DNA from: DALYDD01 sp031973395
Lineage (GTDB): Bacteria > Patescibacteriota > Minisyncoccia > Phycocordibacterales > CAIZLB01
NCBI GenBank assembly: GCA_031973395.1
Contig: DALYDD010000003.1
Coordinates: forward strand, 1 to 64,000
Direction: 5' to 3'
DNA: 64,000 nucleotides
A program made the translations under genes and the position numbers. Below are positions 22,631 through 31,958 of this stretch, piece by piece; positions within the stretch are counted from its first letter, which is position 1, and the number at the start of each line of letters is the position of its first letter. Below the pieces are notes generated by a model. That model worked only from the letters and a program-made list of their open reading frames with translations. It had not been told where the DNA came from and did no database searches.

Positions 22631-25228
22631 TTATTTTTTGTCTTGAGCTTCAATCTGACGAAGTTGCCTCTGTAGATTTTCCAGGTTGTGCTCGTCAGAC
22701 TTACGAGAATTCTTGTGATTGGCCAAAGCTTTTTTGAGTTTATCCCACTGTTCGATCTGGTGAGGGGTTCCTCTGCCGTTTGCAACTTCGATTCCATCGG
22801 CTGTGGCCATGAATGAATCAAGTGCTCTCTGGTAAATTGTGAGCTCGGAATCATGAGTTGCTTTGCCCGCCTTAAGCTCGTCTTCCAACGCCTTAATTTT
22901 CTTTGCAATATCATCTGCGTCACCCTTTTTATTTGCAGGATTTGCTCTTTTCAAGATATCACCAGCGGCCTTTCGGCGGCCTTGCCCAAACAGAGAGGCA
23001 TTTCTTTGTTTATAGCGCTCGATATCTGCTTCGGTCATTCTGAATTCCACTTCTGTATCGTCTATACTTCCAAACTTAGTTTTCATGTGCGGACCCATCT
23101 TTCTTTTCTCTTCAATATCAAGGCCTGCAAATTTAGCCTGAGCTCGCTTGATCTTTGCTTTTTCAATATTTTGCCTCGCTTCAAATTCTGCCTGAGTCTC
23201 GCCAAATCTAAATCCTTGACCTCTTCGCATACCCTTCATTTCTCCAAGGGCGTCAAATGTAGCTTGATCACGCTTTGTCCTTGCACTAACAGCGTCATTA
23301 TAGCTTTTGCCACCGACCTTAACATCTTTCAATCCTCGCATTTTGTCGTATAAAGCCTGGCCGCCAAGTTGTTTTATAATTGGAGTAGTGGCAAGCTTTT
23401 TCATAAACCTGTTTTCAGACAAAGTCTGTCCCATTTTTCCAAGTCCGACTCGAGCCAATGCATTCCCACCTGTATATTTCATCGGAGTCTTAATAAATCC
23501 ACCGCCTTTGAACCATTTTTCTGCACCCTTAACAAAACCACTACCGAATTTATCAGCAAAAGTTCTTGCTGCCGCTTGTCCGGTTATCAAAAGCCCGCTC
23601 ACCAAAAAGAACCAGAACATGATTCCGATTGAACCCACTTGTTGATTTCGTCCCACAAATAATGCCGCAAAGCCTGCATCTCCTACAATACCTTCTTTTG
23701 TTGGACCAAAAATGATACGGCAGACGACGTATAAGATTGCCATATACGCAGGTGCGAAAACAGCCTGGTTGGTTAATTTTTTACGCCACTCACTGGCGAC
23801 ACCTCCAAGCGCAGGAATTGCTTCTCCTACAAACCCAACAGGAGAAGTGATCATCAGGAATAGCAGAATAATGGTACGTATGAAGAATTGAATTATGGCA
23901 ATAAAGAATACTAATGAGAGGATAAGAATAAACATTCCTCCAAATATAGAAATAACAATTAATTTATACCAACCAAGTCCTAGTGTGCGTGAAAAATTAT
24001 CTGCGTCCGTGGTTGCAGGATCTGCACTCTTTCCACCCCCTGACCAGATCGTGCTTAAACCTACGGCATTTAATATTCCGGCAGATAATCCACCGTCAAT
24101 ATCCCCTTTGCCCTCAGTGTTCGCTTGATTGGCTGCATCGAGGATACGCGCATAGAATTGCAGTGCTAAGATATTCGACATATCGATAACTGCTTTGGTA
24201 AAGAATAGGCTGAAGTTCAATAACATTGCGGCAAGAACAATCTTTGTGACCATTTTCTTTGCACCATATTTATCGGATTGCAGAATGGTCATAATTGCCA
24301 CATAGAGCAATACGAAAATGAAGGCGACATTTATGAAATCTCGAAGAGTGCTCCAACCCACATACACCGCTCCACTTGCTCCACCTAAACCAAAGCCCGC
24401 ATCCGGTAGAAATAACTCTCCAATATTGAGAGTAAAGTTGAGAGACATGTTAAAGATCATTCCCACCAATGCGAGCAACAATGCACTTCCTTTAAGAAGG
24501 ACTGTGTAGACCATCCAAGCAACGCAACCCATTACTTCTTGTCCGCTGGTAATTCCGCACTTAATTGGTCCGCTGTCGTCAGCCCCTGAGACAATTTCAC
24601 TCTCGCCGGTTTTGTCTGTAATTGCCAAATCGAAACCAGTGGGATCAATCAAACCCTCTAATCCTCCTTGATCTTTAATTTGCTGTCCGGGTTGAAGGTC
24701 TTCAAAGCTACCCCCGGCGTTAGCCAATAGATTACCAAAGGCCGCCAGCTTCATTCGAGCGTCATCATCATCATCTTCCGCGCCGGGATATTTATCAAGT
24801 ATGCCAACTTCAACTTTATACATCGCAATCATCGCTTTCATATACTTATCTAAAAGCGCAGCCCCTCGTTGATCTTTGATTGTCAAATTTTCAATGGCAT
24901 CATCCCAATTATCATCGCCGGCCTCATCATCACCTGCTCCATCCATATCAACATCAACGTACCCGCTGTTGATCATCGCATCAAAGGCATCACTTGCATT
25001 TTGTGCTGTTTCTTTGAGCGCTGTCCAGTCTGATCCGTCGACATGTTCGTCCCCATTTGTCTCAATGTCACTATCGAGGTCATTGATGAAATCTTCTGTA
25101 TGGTCGATTACAGATTCTGAGTATTCTCGAGCAAAAACAGGCTGTGCAACAAAGCTAAACAACAAAAATCCCAATATACCAATACATAGTATTTTTTTCA
25201 GTTTTGAAAATGGGAATAAAGTTCTCAT
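22631..25228 (-). CDS. VirB6/TrbL-like multi-pass channel protein
   Basis: 865 residues. Signal peptide (about 10-33), an acidic extracytoplasmic region (about 35-230), then at least seven membrane helices (about 235-575, including KGSALLLALVGMIFNMSLNF and VAFIFVLLYVAIMTILQSDK), and a long charged cytoplasmic tail rich in Lys/Arg/Glu (about 600-865). This layout fits VirB6/TrbL-type channel components of type IV secretion systems as found in CPR. The opposite strand carries only shadows. Confidence 0.82.
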   Translation of the reverse strand: MRTLFPFSKLKKILCIGILGFLLFSFVAQPVFAREYSESVIDHTEDFINDLDSDIETNGDEHVDGSDWTALKETAQNASDAFDAMINSGYVDVDMDGAGDDEAGDDNWDDAIENLTIKDQRGAALLDKYMKAMIAMYKVEVGILDKYPGAEDDDDDARMKLAAFGNLLANAGGSFEDLQPGQQIKDQGGLEGLIDPTGFDLAITDKTGESEIVSGADDSGPIKCGITSGQEVMGCVAWMVYTVLLKGSALLLALVGMIFNMSLNFTLNIGELFLPDAGFGLGGASGAVYVGWSTLRDFINVAFIFVLLYVAIMTILQSDKYGAKKMVTKIVLAAMLLNFSLFFTKAVIDMSNILALQFYARILDAANQANTEGKGDIDGGLSAGILNAVGLSTIWSGGGKSADPATTDADNFSRTLGLGWYKLIVISIFGGMFILILSLVFFIAIIQFFIRTIILLFLMITSPVGFVGEAIPALGGVASEWRKKLTNQAVFAPAYMAILYVVCRIIFGPTKEGIVGDAGFAALFVGRNQQVGSIGIMFWFFLVSGLLITGQAAARTFADKFGSGFVKGAEKWFKGGGFIKTPMKYTGGNALARVGLGKMGQTLSENRFMKKLATTPIIKQLGGQALYDKMRGLKDVKVGGKSYNDAVSARTKRDQATFDALGEMKGMRRGQGFRFGETQAEFEARQNIEKAKIKRAQAKFAGLDIEEKRKMGPHMKTKFGSIDDTEVEFRMTEADIERYKQRNASLFGQGRRKAAGDILKRANPANKKGDADDIAKKIKALEDELKAGKATHDSELTIYQRALDSFMATADGIEVANGRGTPHQIEQWDKLKKALANHKNSRKSDEHNLENLQRQLRQIEAQDKK

Positions 25229-25232
25229 GTTT

Positions 25233-26612
25233 TTAGAGGATCTTGTTTAGAGCAACTTTGATCAAATTATTTACAATCGCTGTGATCATCTGGTCAAATT
25301 TGTTCGCCAGTACCAATCTCTGCTTCGAAAGCCCAAGTGATTGGTTGAGTTGGTTTTCAATCAATGAGCCAGGTGTCACTGTGTCACATTTTGTTTGATC
25401 TTTTTCTCCAGGTGGACATTTTTTGAAGTTCAACCATCCTTTGTTTAGACCAATTTCAAATTGCAAAGTATTTTGCCTAGTCTGTATCGATGTATACAAT
25501 ACTTCATTTGCGAGAATGTACGCACCGTATGGATTATTTTGATCCTTCTGCGTTACCTCCACCCAATCAGACCAACTAATACCTGTACTCTTTCGAGTCC
25601 GGGTATTGGTCTTTGTGTTCACACTAATTCCCCCAAAGAATTTACCTTGAGTAATATTAGAAAGCGTACATTGCATCCCTCTATAATTATTTCGGCCATA
25701 GCTCTGTGATAATCCAATAGCGATATTTATTCTAAATGGCTTACAAATATTCAATTTACCGCTCGATGCACCATATGCAATATCTTGGATAACTGATCCG
25801 GCCGCATAATCCGCCATATCTTTGAAGAATCTACTTGGGTTTTGCAAAAACGCAGGATTACCATTGAAGCCAGAGTTTGCCCAAGCAATAGTTGCATTGG
25901 CAATATATTCAATCATGGCATTGACGACGCACCATGCAATGCTGTCCCAGCTCACACTAATGAAAATACCAAACAAGGTGAATCCTCCGCCTCGTTGGCG
26001 CGCTTCTCCTAAGGCGTGTTGAGCCGCTGCATCAAAAGTGGAATTAGTTGGAACAGTAATAAATGTAGAACCCACACTCTGTGCCACACTTCCTGTCACG
26101 GCGCCAATCACAGCAGAAATAGCGCTTGAAATAGCGCCAGAAAGAAGTTGCCCGAGAAGTTGTCCTGCGGAGCAACTAACCCCTTGTGCTGCCAAGTCGG
26201 TCGTATTCTGGGCACCACCCGTTTGCGTAGTGCTCCCACCAGTTAGAACTGACCCTGCTTGAGGGCTGGCTGGTCCTGGTGTATATAAACCCGTAGATGG
26301 ATTTACTCCCCCACTTGTTGCACCCCCACCAGCAGTACCGCCACCTGTTGTGCCTCCGCTCGTAGCGCCTCCATCCAACGATGGAGGCGTATCACCTGGG
26401 ATTGGATCTAAAGGGGGTAATAAATCACCACCTCCGCCTGGTTGCGGAAACAAACTGGTATCATCGGGAACAAGGGTGCTGCCGTCATAGTGGTACCCAT
26501 CGGGCACCTGAGCATAAGTCGTTAGCGGTGTCGCTGCTGACGTAAATAATATTGCACCAATTAACGTTGCAACTACAATTCTTTTTGATAGCGAAAAAAG
26601 AGGACGGTGCAT
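25233..26612 (-). CDS. Secreted Gly/Thr-rich protein of the secretion cluster
   Basis: 459 residues. Signal peptide ending TTYAQ (about 35), a low-complexity Gly/Thr/Pro linker (about 55-130), then a hydrophobic Ala/Ser/Val-rich segment (about 155-180) and a folded part with several cysteines (CVVNAMIEYIANATIAWANS, CKPFRINIAIG, KKCPPGEKDQTKCD). No family named. The ATG directly follows the stop codon of the upstream gene (TAAATG), indicating coupled translation. Confidence 0.72.
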   Translation of the reverse strand: MHRPLFSLSKRIVVATLIGAILFTSAATPLTTYAQVPDGYHYDGSTLVPDDTSLFPQPGGGGDLLPPLDPIPGDTPPSLDGGATSGGTTGGGTAGGGATSGGVNPSTGLYTPGPASPQAGSVLTGGSTTQTGGAQNTTDLAAQGVSCSAGQLLGQLLSGAISSAISAVIGAVTGSVAQSVGSTFITVPTNSTFDAAAQHALGEARQRGGGFTLFGIFISVSWDSIAWCVVNAMIEYIANATIAWANSGFNGNPAFLQNPSRFFKDMADYAAGSVIQDIAYGASSGKLNICKPFRINIAIGLSQSYGRNNYRGMQCTLSNITQGKFFGGISVNTKTNTRTRKSTGISWSDWVEVTQKDQNNPYGAYILANEVLYTSIQTRQNTLQFEIGLNKGWLNFKKCPPGEKDQTKCDTVTPGSLIENQLNQSLGLSKQRLVLANKFDQMITAIVNNLIKVALNKIL

Positions 26613-27455
26613 TTATTGAAGGACAATGCGAGACCAGACAATACCTGGTTCTTCATTAGTAAATAGTATAGCATTCTTGGCAAAATAACTGTTGATTTCT
26701 TTGTACATTTGATCCAAATTTTCAGCAGCATCTTTGGCTGTACGGATTGCTAGAAGTGATTTTAGAGGATCTTTTTTATCTTCATTTGCGATGATCTCAA
26801 AAGATGCGCCTAATAATGCATAATCATTGGCTATAGCAAGGTGCATTTGGGCCACAGGCGCCGGTGCTTCAACGGCAATCATCTCAGCTCCTATTTTTTT
26901 ATGTATTTGGGCAATTTCTTTGAGTTGAATAGTGTCTTTTTTGCTCGCAATATAAGTATAATTATCCTTAATTATAGCCCCGACCCTGTTTCCATACACT
27001 TTTATATCTTCAGTGGTACGTGGATTGGTGATTTTGACATTGCCTATGGAATATACCGATACGGGTAGTTTAGAGGTGTCAATTCCAGATATGATGCCGC
27101 TCGCCACCTCATCATCTGTCCGGGTATCAGAGCCATTTTGCTGTTCTGCATAGGCGAGAAAGAGATTTTTGGCTAGGGAATCAGTCAAAGTATCGTCTGA
27201 AGACGGCGCAAAAGGGTTGGCTTCCCCAGAAGTGGCGGTAGCCATTGCTAAATCTACGTTTTGGAGGGCTGCAGCCAAGGTGGCAGCTTCTGAATTTGTT
27301 TTTTGTAAATCAATGTATACGGCGCTTTGCCCTAGATTTGCTTGCAATACCAATCGTCTTGCCTCGCCAATTTTATACGCACCAATAACCGCCACGATCG
27401 AGAGACATACGGCGCCTAGTATAAGGGTTCTATTGCTTGGGACTTTTGAGGTCAA
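26613..27455 (-). CDS. Membrane-anchored protein at the head of the secretion cluster
   Basis: 280 residues starting at a TTG (27455); no ATG is available nearby, and TATAAT sits 9 nt upstream, supporting a leaderless TTG start. One N-terminal membrane helix (about 10-27), then a mostly helical extracytoplasmic domain. No family recognised. It is the first gene of the minus-strand cluster that runs down to 13.7 kb. Confidence 0.65.
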   Translation of the reverse strand: MTSKVPSNRTLILGAVCLSIVAVIGAYKIGEARRLVLQANLGQSAVYIDLQKTNSEAATLAAALQNVDLAMATATSGEANPFAPSSDDTLTDSLAKNLFLAYAEQQNGSDTRTDDEVASGIISGIDTSKLPVSVYSIGNVKITNPRTTEDIKVYGNRVGAIIKDNYTYIASKKDTIQLKEIAQIHKKIGAEMIAVEAPAPVAQMHLAIANDYALLGASFEIIANEDKKDPLKSLLAIRTAKDAAENLDQMYKEINSYFAKNAILFTNEEPGIVWSRIVLQ

Positions 27456-27509
27456 AGTGTTTTTATTATAACACTTTTAAATTTAAAAAATACTCAACTT
27501 TCTATATAT

Positions 27510-28412
27510 TTATTGAATTGCGCACGCCAATTGTACCCACTGATCTATCGATAGGTTTTCTGCTCGAATATTTGGATCAATATTTAGTTTTTTAAACACT
27601 TCCTCGATATTTCTTTCTTCCGCAATTTGTTTGGCAGCTTTTTTGTTTTGTTTTTTTTCAATTAAATTATTTTTTGAAAAGAGTTCTTTCAAATTTGAGG
27701 CAAGTTTTTTTCGTTTATGTGCAAAACCAGCATGAATGATATCAAAGAAGTGCTCCTCACTTATCTTTGCTCGATCAAACTGTTTATTGGAAATATTCTC
27801 GATAATCAAAGCGGCTGAATCAACCTTTGGAACTGGCACGAAATTTCCTTTACTAACAGTCATCAATATTTTTGCATCTCCATACACCTGCACACTTTGC
27901 GATAAAATACTCCCTTTTCCATTTCGAGCCACAATGCGTTCAGCGACTTCCTTTTGTACCAATAATACCAAGCGACTTGGCTTCTGTTTTGCTTCGAGAC
28001 TTTTTCTAATAATCGCTCCAGTAATGTAATAAGGAATATTGGCAATTATTTTGTAGCTAGTATTATTTTTGGTTTTTTTGCCGACCAAGTTTTTTTCTAA
28101 AAACCTCTTTATGTCCATCTCCAAAAAATCTCCCTCAACGATTGTGAGCTGGCCATTGTGCACTTCGTCTACGAATCGCTTTTCTAAAATAGGAATGGCG
28201 CGATTGTCCTTTTCTATGGCGATCAAGCGCGCACCTTTAACTTTCTTTATTTGCTCCAGTAGCCCTGCTGTTAGTTCACCGGTACCCGGACCGATCTCGA
28301 TAACAATGTCATTATCTGAAATTTCTCCTGCCTCGGCAATTTTGTCGATGATATGTTTGTTCTTTAAAAAGTTTTGACCAAGACTTTTCTTTGCTTCGAG
28401 ATAATAGCTCAT
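27510..28412 (-). CDS. rsmA: 16S rRNA (adenine-N6)-dimethyltransferase RsmA
   Basis: KsgA-type enzyme that dimethylates two adenosines in helix 45 of 16S rRNA. It shows SLGQNFL near the start, the SAM-binding IEIGPGTGELT (about 40-50), catalytic IANIPYYITG (NIPY, about 125) and the C-terminal helical domain. Its 300 residues include an unusually Lys-rich C-terminal third. It follows the helicase gene on the same strand by 32 bp. Confidence 0.96.
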   Translation of the reverse strand: MSYYLEAKKSLGQNFLKNKHIIDKIAEAGEISDNDIVIEIGPGTGELTAGLLEQIKKVKGARLIAIEKDNRAIPILEKRFVDEVHNGQLTIVEGDFLEMDIKRFLEKNLVGKKTKNNTSYKIIANIPYYITGAIIRKSLEAKQKPSRLVLLVQKEVAERIVARNGKGSILSQSVQVYGDAKILMTVSKGNFVPVPKVDSAALIIENISNKQFDRAKISEEHFFDIIHAGFAHKRKKLASNLKELFSKNNLIEKKQNKKAAKQIAEERNIEEVFKKLNIDPNIRAENLSIDQWVQLACAIQ

Positions 28413-28444
28413 AGATATTATTTTAAGATAAAAGTTTTCTAAAT

Positions 28445-30517
28445 TTAAAACTCGATCAATCTTCCTAATAATCCCCCACCTATCTCCCCACCAGGATTTT
28501 CTGATTGAATCAGTGCCGGATCAATATCCTCGACGAATTCCGAGACATGATTGAAAACTTTATTTCCGAAAATAGTCCGAATAAGCGCATACGATAAATG
28601 TAGTTTAGTTCTCGCCCGCGTCAATGCCACATAAAATAATCGACGTTCTTCTTCTGCGTCCTCTGGTGCAGCCTTATTATTTTCACCGCTATCTCCATGC
28701 CGCACATGAGGGAAGAGGTCTTTTTCGAGGCCAGTAATAAAGACATAATCGAACTCAAGCCCCTTCGATGCATGAACAGTCATTAGTTTTACGCAAGGGC
28801 CTTGTTTGTTTTTATCATCAATGGTGTCTTGCTCCCCGAGCAAAGATGCATCTTCAATAAATTTTTCGAGAGCAGTAAGACCATCAGTTGGTGTTTTTTC
28901 GGCCGCGTCTTTCTTTTCATTTTCCTCAGCTTTTTTTTGCCATAGATCATCATATCTTTTGGCTAGTGAAACTAATTCGCGCGCATTATCCAACCGTTCG
29001 CTTTCATCATCGCTCTTTAAATCTTCTTCGAGTCCAGATCGCGACAATGCGTATTTTACTGTTTCGCTCGGAGAGTTGTGAAATGCATAACTGCGGATAT
29101 CAGAAATAATAGTATTGAATGCATGAACCTTTATTTTAAATGAATCAGGAAGTTCGGCTGTTTGTCCTGCAATGACTTTAAGCACCGTTGTTTTGCCGAT
29201 ACCACGAGTTGGTGTATTGATCACTCTTTTTAGATCTGCACCTGAGTCAGAATTCAAAGCTAATTTAATATATGAAAGTAGATCTTTTACTTCCTTTCTC
29301 TCAAAAAACTTTGTACCCAGAACATGATATGGAATATCTCGAAACAAACACGCGTCTTCTAGTGCACGGCTTTGATAGTTGGCTCGATACAAAATAGCTA
29401 TCTCGTCTCCTGAAACTCCTTTATTCAATAAATCCTGAATAGTATCACCGATATGTCCCGCCTCATCATTTTCATCCATTGCAACATACAAAGAAATTTT
29501 GTCCCCTTCTCCGTTCGATGTAAAAAGATTTTTTTCTTTTCTGTAAATATTTTTGGCAATAATTGCGTTTGCGGCGTCGAGGATTGTTTTTGTTGAACGA
29601 TAATTTTCTTCGAGCAAAATTGTTTTAGCATGTGCAAAATCTTTTTCAAATCGAAGCATGTTCGCAATCCGCGCACCACGCCAACCATAGATCGCCTGAT
29701 CAATATCCCCAACCACTGCAATATTCTGGTGATGTTCTGCGAATATCTCTGCCAAACGATACTGTACCTTGTTTGTATCTTGATACTCGTCAATGTGAAT
29801 ATATTTGAAACGGTTTTGATAAAAAGCCCGCGCTTCTGGAGATTTTTCTAAAAGCAAAACAGTTTTCTGAAGCAGGTCGTCAAAATCCAATGCCTTATCT
29901 TTTCGGAGGGTTGTTTCGTATTTTTCCCAAGCTTCTGCGATGATCGATCCATAATAATCCGGACGACCCTGTTTAAATTCTTCGGCAGTCATAGCATCTC
30001 CTTTGGCTCGAGAAATGGCAGAGAGAATCTTGGCCGGATCATATTGTTTTGGATCATAACCAAGACTTACCAAAGCTTCTTTGACTGCGCTCTTTGAATC
30101 ACCTCGATCATAGATAGTGAAATTTTTTGGAACCCCACCGAGCTCCCCGTGACGTCTCAAAATATATACCCCGAGTGCATGAAAAGTCGATACAAAAGGA
30201 AAACGATTCTCGGCCACAGGGAAATTGAGCATTTTGTCTGACTCAATCAATCGGATCAGCCTGTCTCGCATCTCTTTTGCTGCTTTATTGGTGAAGGTGA
30301 TGGCCAAAATTGTTTCCGGGTCTACTCCATTATGCAAAAGGTGCAAAATGCGATGCGTAAGTGTTTTAGTTTTGCCTGCTCCGGCCCCGGCAAGGATCAA
30401 TAATGGACCCTCGGTACAAAGCACAGCCTCTCTTTGGGCCTTATTTAGAGCCTTCAAATAGGATTTCTCTTCATTGGGAGAAGTTTCTGATTCATGTGTG
30501 GTTGGAAGGTCGGACAT
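28445..30517 (-). CDS. pcrA: UvrD/PcrA-type DNA helicase
   Basis: An SF1A 3'-5' helicase for repair and replication restart. Motifs: Q-motif LNKAQREAV, Walker A GAGAGKTKTL (about 45), Walker B as IDEYQDTNKVQ (about 243), GDIDQAIYGWRGA, VKLMTVHASKGLEFDYVFI and VALTRARTKLHLSY. At 690 residues it is close to PcrA/UvrD length. TATAAT lies 10 nt before the ATG. Confidence 0.93.
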   Translation of the reverse strand: MSDLPTTHESETSPNEEKSYLKALNKAQREAVLCTEGPLLILAGAGAGKTKTLTHRILHLLHNGVDPETILAITFTNKAAKEMRDRLIRLIESDKMLNFPVAENRFPFVSTFHALGVYILRRHGELGGVPKNFTIYDRGDSKSAVKEALVSLGYDPKQYDPAKILSAISRAKGDAMTAEEFKQGRPDYYGSIIAEAWEKYETTLRKDKALDFDDLLQKTVLLLEKSPEARAFYQNRFKYIHIDEYQDTNKVQYRLAEIFAEHHQNIAVVGDIDQAIYGWRGARIANMLRFEKDFAHAKTILLEENYRSTKTILDAANAIIAKNIYRKEKNLFTSNGEGDKISLYVAMDENDEAGHIGDTIQDLLNKGVSGDEIAILYRANYQSRALEDACLFRDIPYHVLGTKFFERKEVKDLLSYIKLALNSDSGADLKRVINTPTRGIGKTTVLKVIAGQTAELPDSFKIKVHAFNTIISDIRSYAFHNSPSETVKYALSRSGLEEDLKSDDESERLDNARELVSLAKRYDDLWQKKAEENEKKDAAEKTPTDGLTALEKFIEDASLLGEQDTIDDKNKQGPCVKLMTVHASKGLEFDYVFITGLEKDLFPHVRHGDSGENNKAAPEDAEEERRLFYVALTRARTKLHLSYALIRTIFGNKVFNHVSEFVEDIDPALIQSENPGGEIGGGLLGRLIEF

Positions 30518-30631
30518 CTAGAGACTCATTATACATAAGAAATGAATGAATTCTAAATCGTCATAACCCCCGATCTGTGGCCTATTTCCAGGGTAAAAAA
30601 GCCCATCATGGTCTAATGTTTTTCTGTGGTT

Positions 30632-30750
30632 GACTTCCTTGGCCACTGACATAAAATATAAGAACCTTATATCATATAGGTGTAAATGGCTAATAATAAG
30701 GGTAAAACTGAATCATGAAGCCGTGCATGAACCTGAAAACTCGATATAAT
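30632..30750 (+). promoter_or_regulatory. Promoters ahead of the LysM-M23 gene
   Basis: Two candidates lie in the 340-bp gap. One is TTGACT with TAAAAT about 16 nt on (near 30632-30660). The other is a consensus TATAAT at 30745-30750. Between them is a small dyad ACCT/AGGT around TATAT repeats. No other gene is seen in 30518-30736. Confidence 0.45.
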
Positions 30751-30859
30751 CATCCTAAATTTAGATAAATCTATATTAATTTCCCCTCAAGACCCAAGGG
30801 TTTCATCACTTAAGAAACTCCTGGCGACAAAGAAAGGGCTCCTTTTCGTCTCCCTTTCA

Positions 30860-31933
30860 TTGGCCACCCTGGCTATCACCCTCATAAATGGGCATATTTT
30901 CGGCCGGCAAGCTTTTGCTGATATGGGTACGGTGAATAAAAAAAATACCCCAGTAAATGAACGATATTTTCTCCTAGGCTCAATATTTGGACTCAAAGAC
31001 GCAAAACCCAAATATGAGCCTGTTTCTTTGCCTAATAATGTACAGAAGCTTCCTCTCTTAAAGGCCCCTATCAACATTGATCCCCAGGTTAAGGAAGAGC
31101 CTGCACTATTGGTTGTAGACGACTCGGCGTTGAGTAATGAGAATACTGGGGTAGACGGAACAAAGGTTTCGGCTGCGGACTTCAAGCAAGCTTCTGATCA
31201 GATTAGTGTCTATGTAGTAAAAGAAGGAGATAGTCTAAGTGTCATTGCTGATATGTTCGGTGTGACTAAATCAACAATTGTCTCTGCAAACGACTTGGGC
31301 ACGGCCCCTATCCAGCCAGGACAGACTTTGGTAATCCTGCCAGTTCCAAGCTTCAAATATATAACAAAGAAAGGTGATACATTGGCTTCTATTGCAAAGG
31401 TATCAGGATCTGATGTTTCCACTCTGGCTGATTTCAATGATATTAAGCCAGGACAGGTTTTGGCCGTCGGAACAACCATTATTATCCCTGAAGGAGAGGG
31501 TGTGGTGGGTCCTCATGCCAACATCGCGGTAAATCCCAAAAAGCCTGATCCCAAAAAACCAGCTATTAAAGTTACAGTCAAAAATGTTGCGAGCAAGGGG
31601 TATTATGCTTGCCCTATCAACTCAAAGAAAACTCAGGGTATTCACGATGGTAGCGCCGTAGATTATGGTGCACCAATTGGTACTCCATTTATTGCAGCGG
31701 CTAGTGGTAAGGTACTAGTTGCTCGAATGGGTTATAACGGTGGATATGGAAATATGATTATTATTTCTCACCCTAATGGCACACAGACTCTATATGGCCA
31801 TGCAAGCGCACTCCTTGTTTCTCCTGGGGATGATGTGGTTAAAGGTCAGATCATTGGTAAGATTGGTAACTCTGGACGATCGACTGGTCCGCATGTTCAC
31901 TTTGAAACTAGAGGTGCGGCAAATCCTTGTTAG
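30860..31933 (+). CDS. LysM and M23-family peptidoglycan hydrolase
   Basis: A secreted cell-wall endopeptidase. Two LysM modules (YVVKEGDSLSVIADMFGV and YITKKGDTLASIAKVSG), then an M23 domain with IHDGSAVDYGAPIGTP, YGHAS and GPHVHFE, carrying the zinc ligand pattern (H, D, HxH). The reading starts at TTG 30860, but the frame is open back to 30737 and the upstream codons read as a signal peptide (SSLKKLLATKKGLLFVSLSL). No ATG, GTG or TTG precedes it; a CTG at 30821 or an ATT at 30779 could be the true start. The ending ...AANPC is unusual for M23 enzymes. Confidence 0.9.
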   Translation: MATLAITLINGHIFGRQAFADMGTVNKKNTPVNERYFLLGSIFGLKDAKPKYEPVSLPNNVQKLPLLKAPINIDPQVKEEPALLVVDDSALSNENTGVDGTKVSAADFKQASDQISVYVVKEGDSLSVIADMFGVTKSTIVSANDLGTAPIQPGQTLVILPVPSFKYITKKGDTLASIAKVSGSDVSTLADFNDIKPGQVLAVGTTIIIPEGEGVVGPHANIAVNPKKPDPKKPAIKVTVKNVASKGYYACPINSKKTQGIHDGSAVDYGAPIGTPFIAAASGKVLVARMGYNGGYGNMIIISHPNGTQTLYGHASALLVSPGDDVVKGQIIGKIGNSGRSTGPHVHFETRGAANPC

Positions 31934-31958
31934 TAAGTGATGAGTCTCCTTGTTCGGT

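Noticed and set aside
26280..26420. Gly/Thr repeat as a possible CRISPR or tandem repeat
   Set aside because: The codons form an irregular low-complexity protein linker, not regularly spaced repeats. No CRISPR array is seen anywhere in the window.
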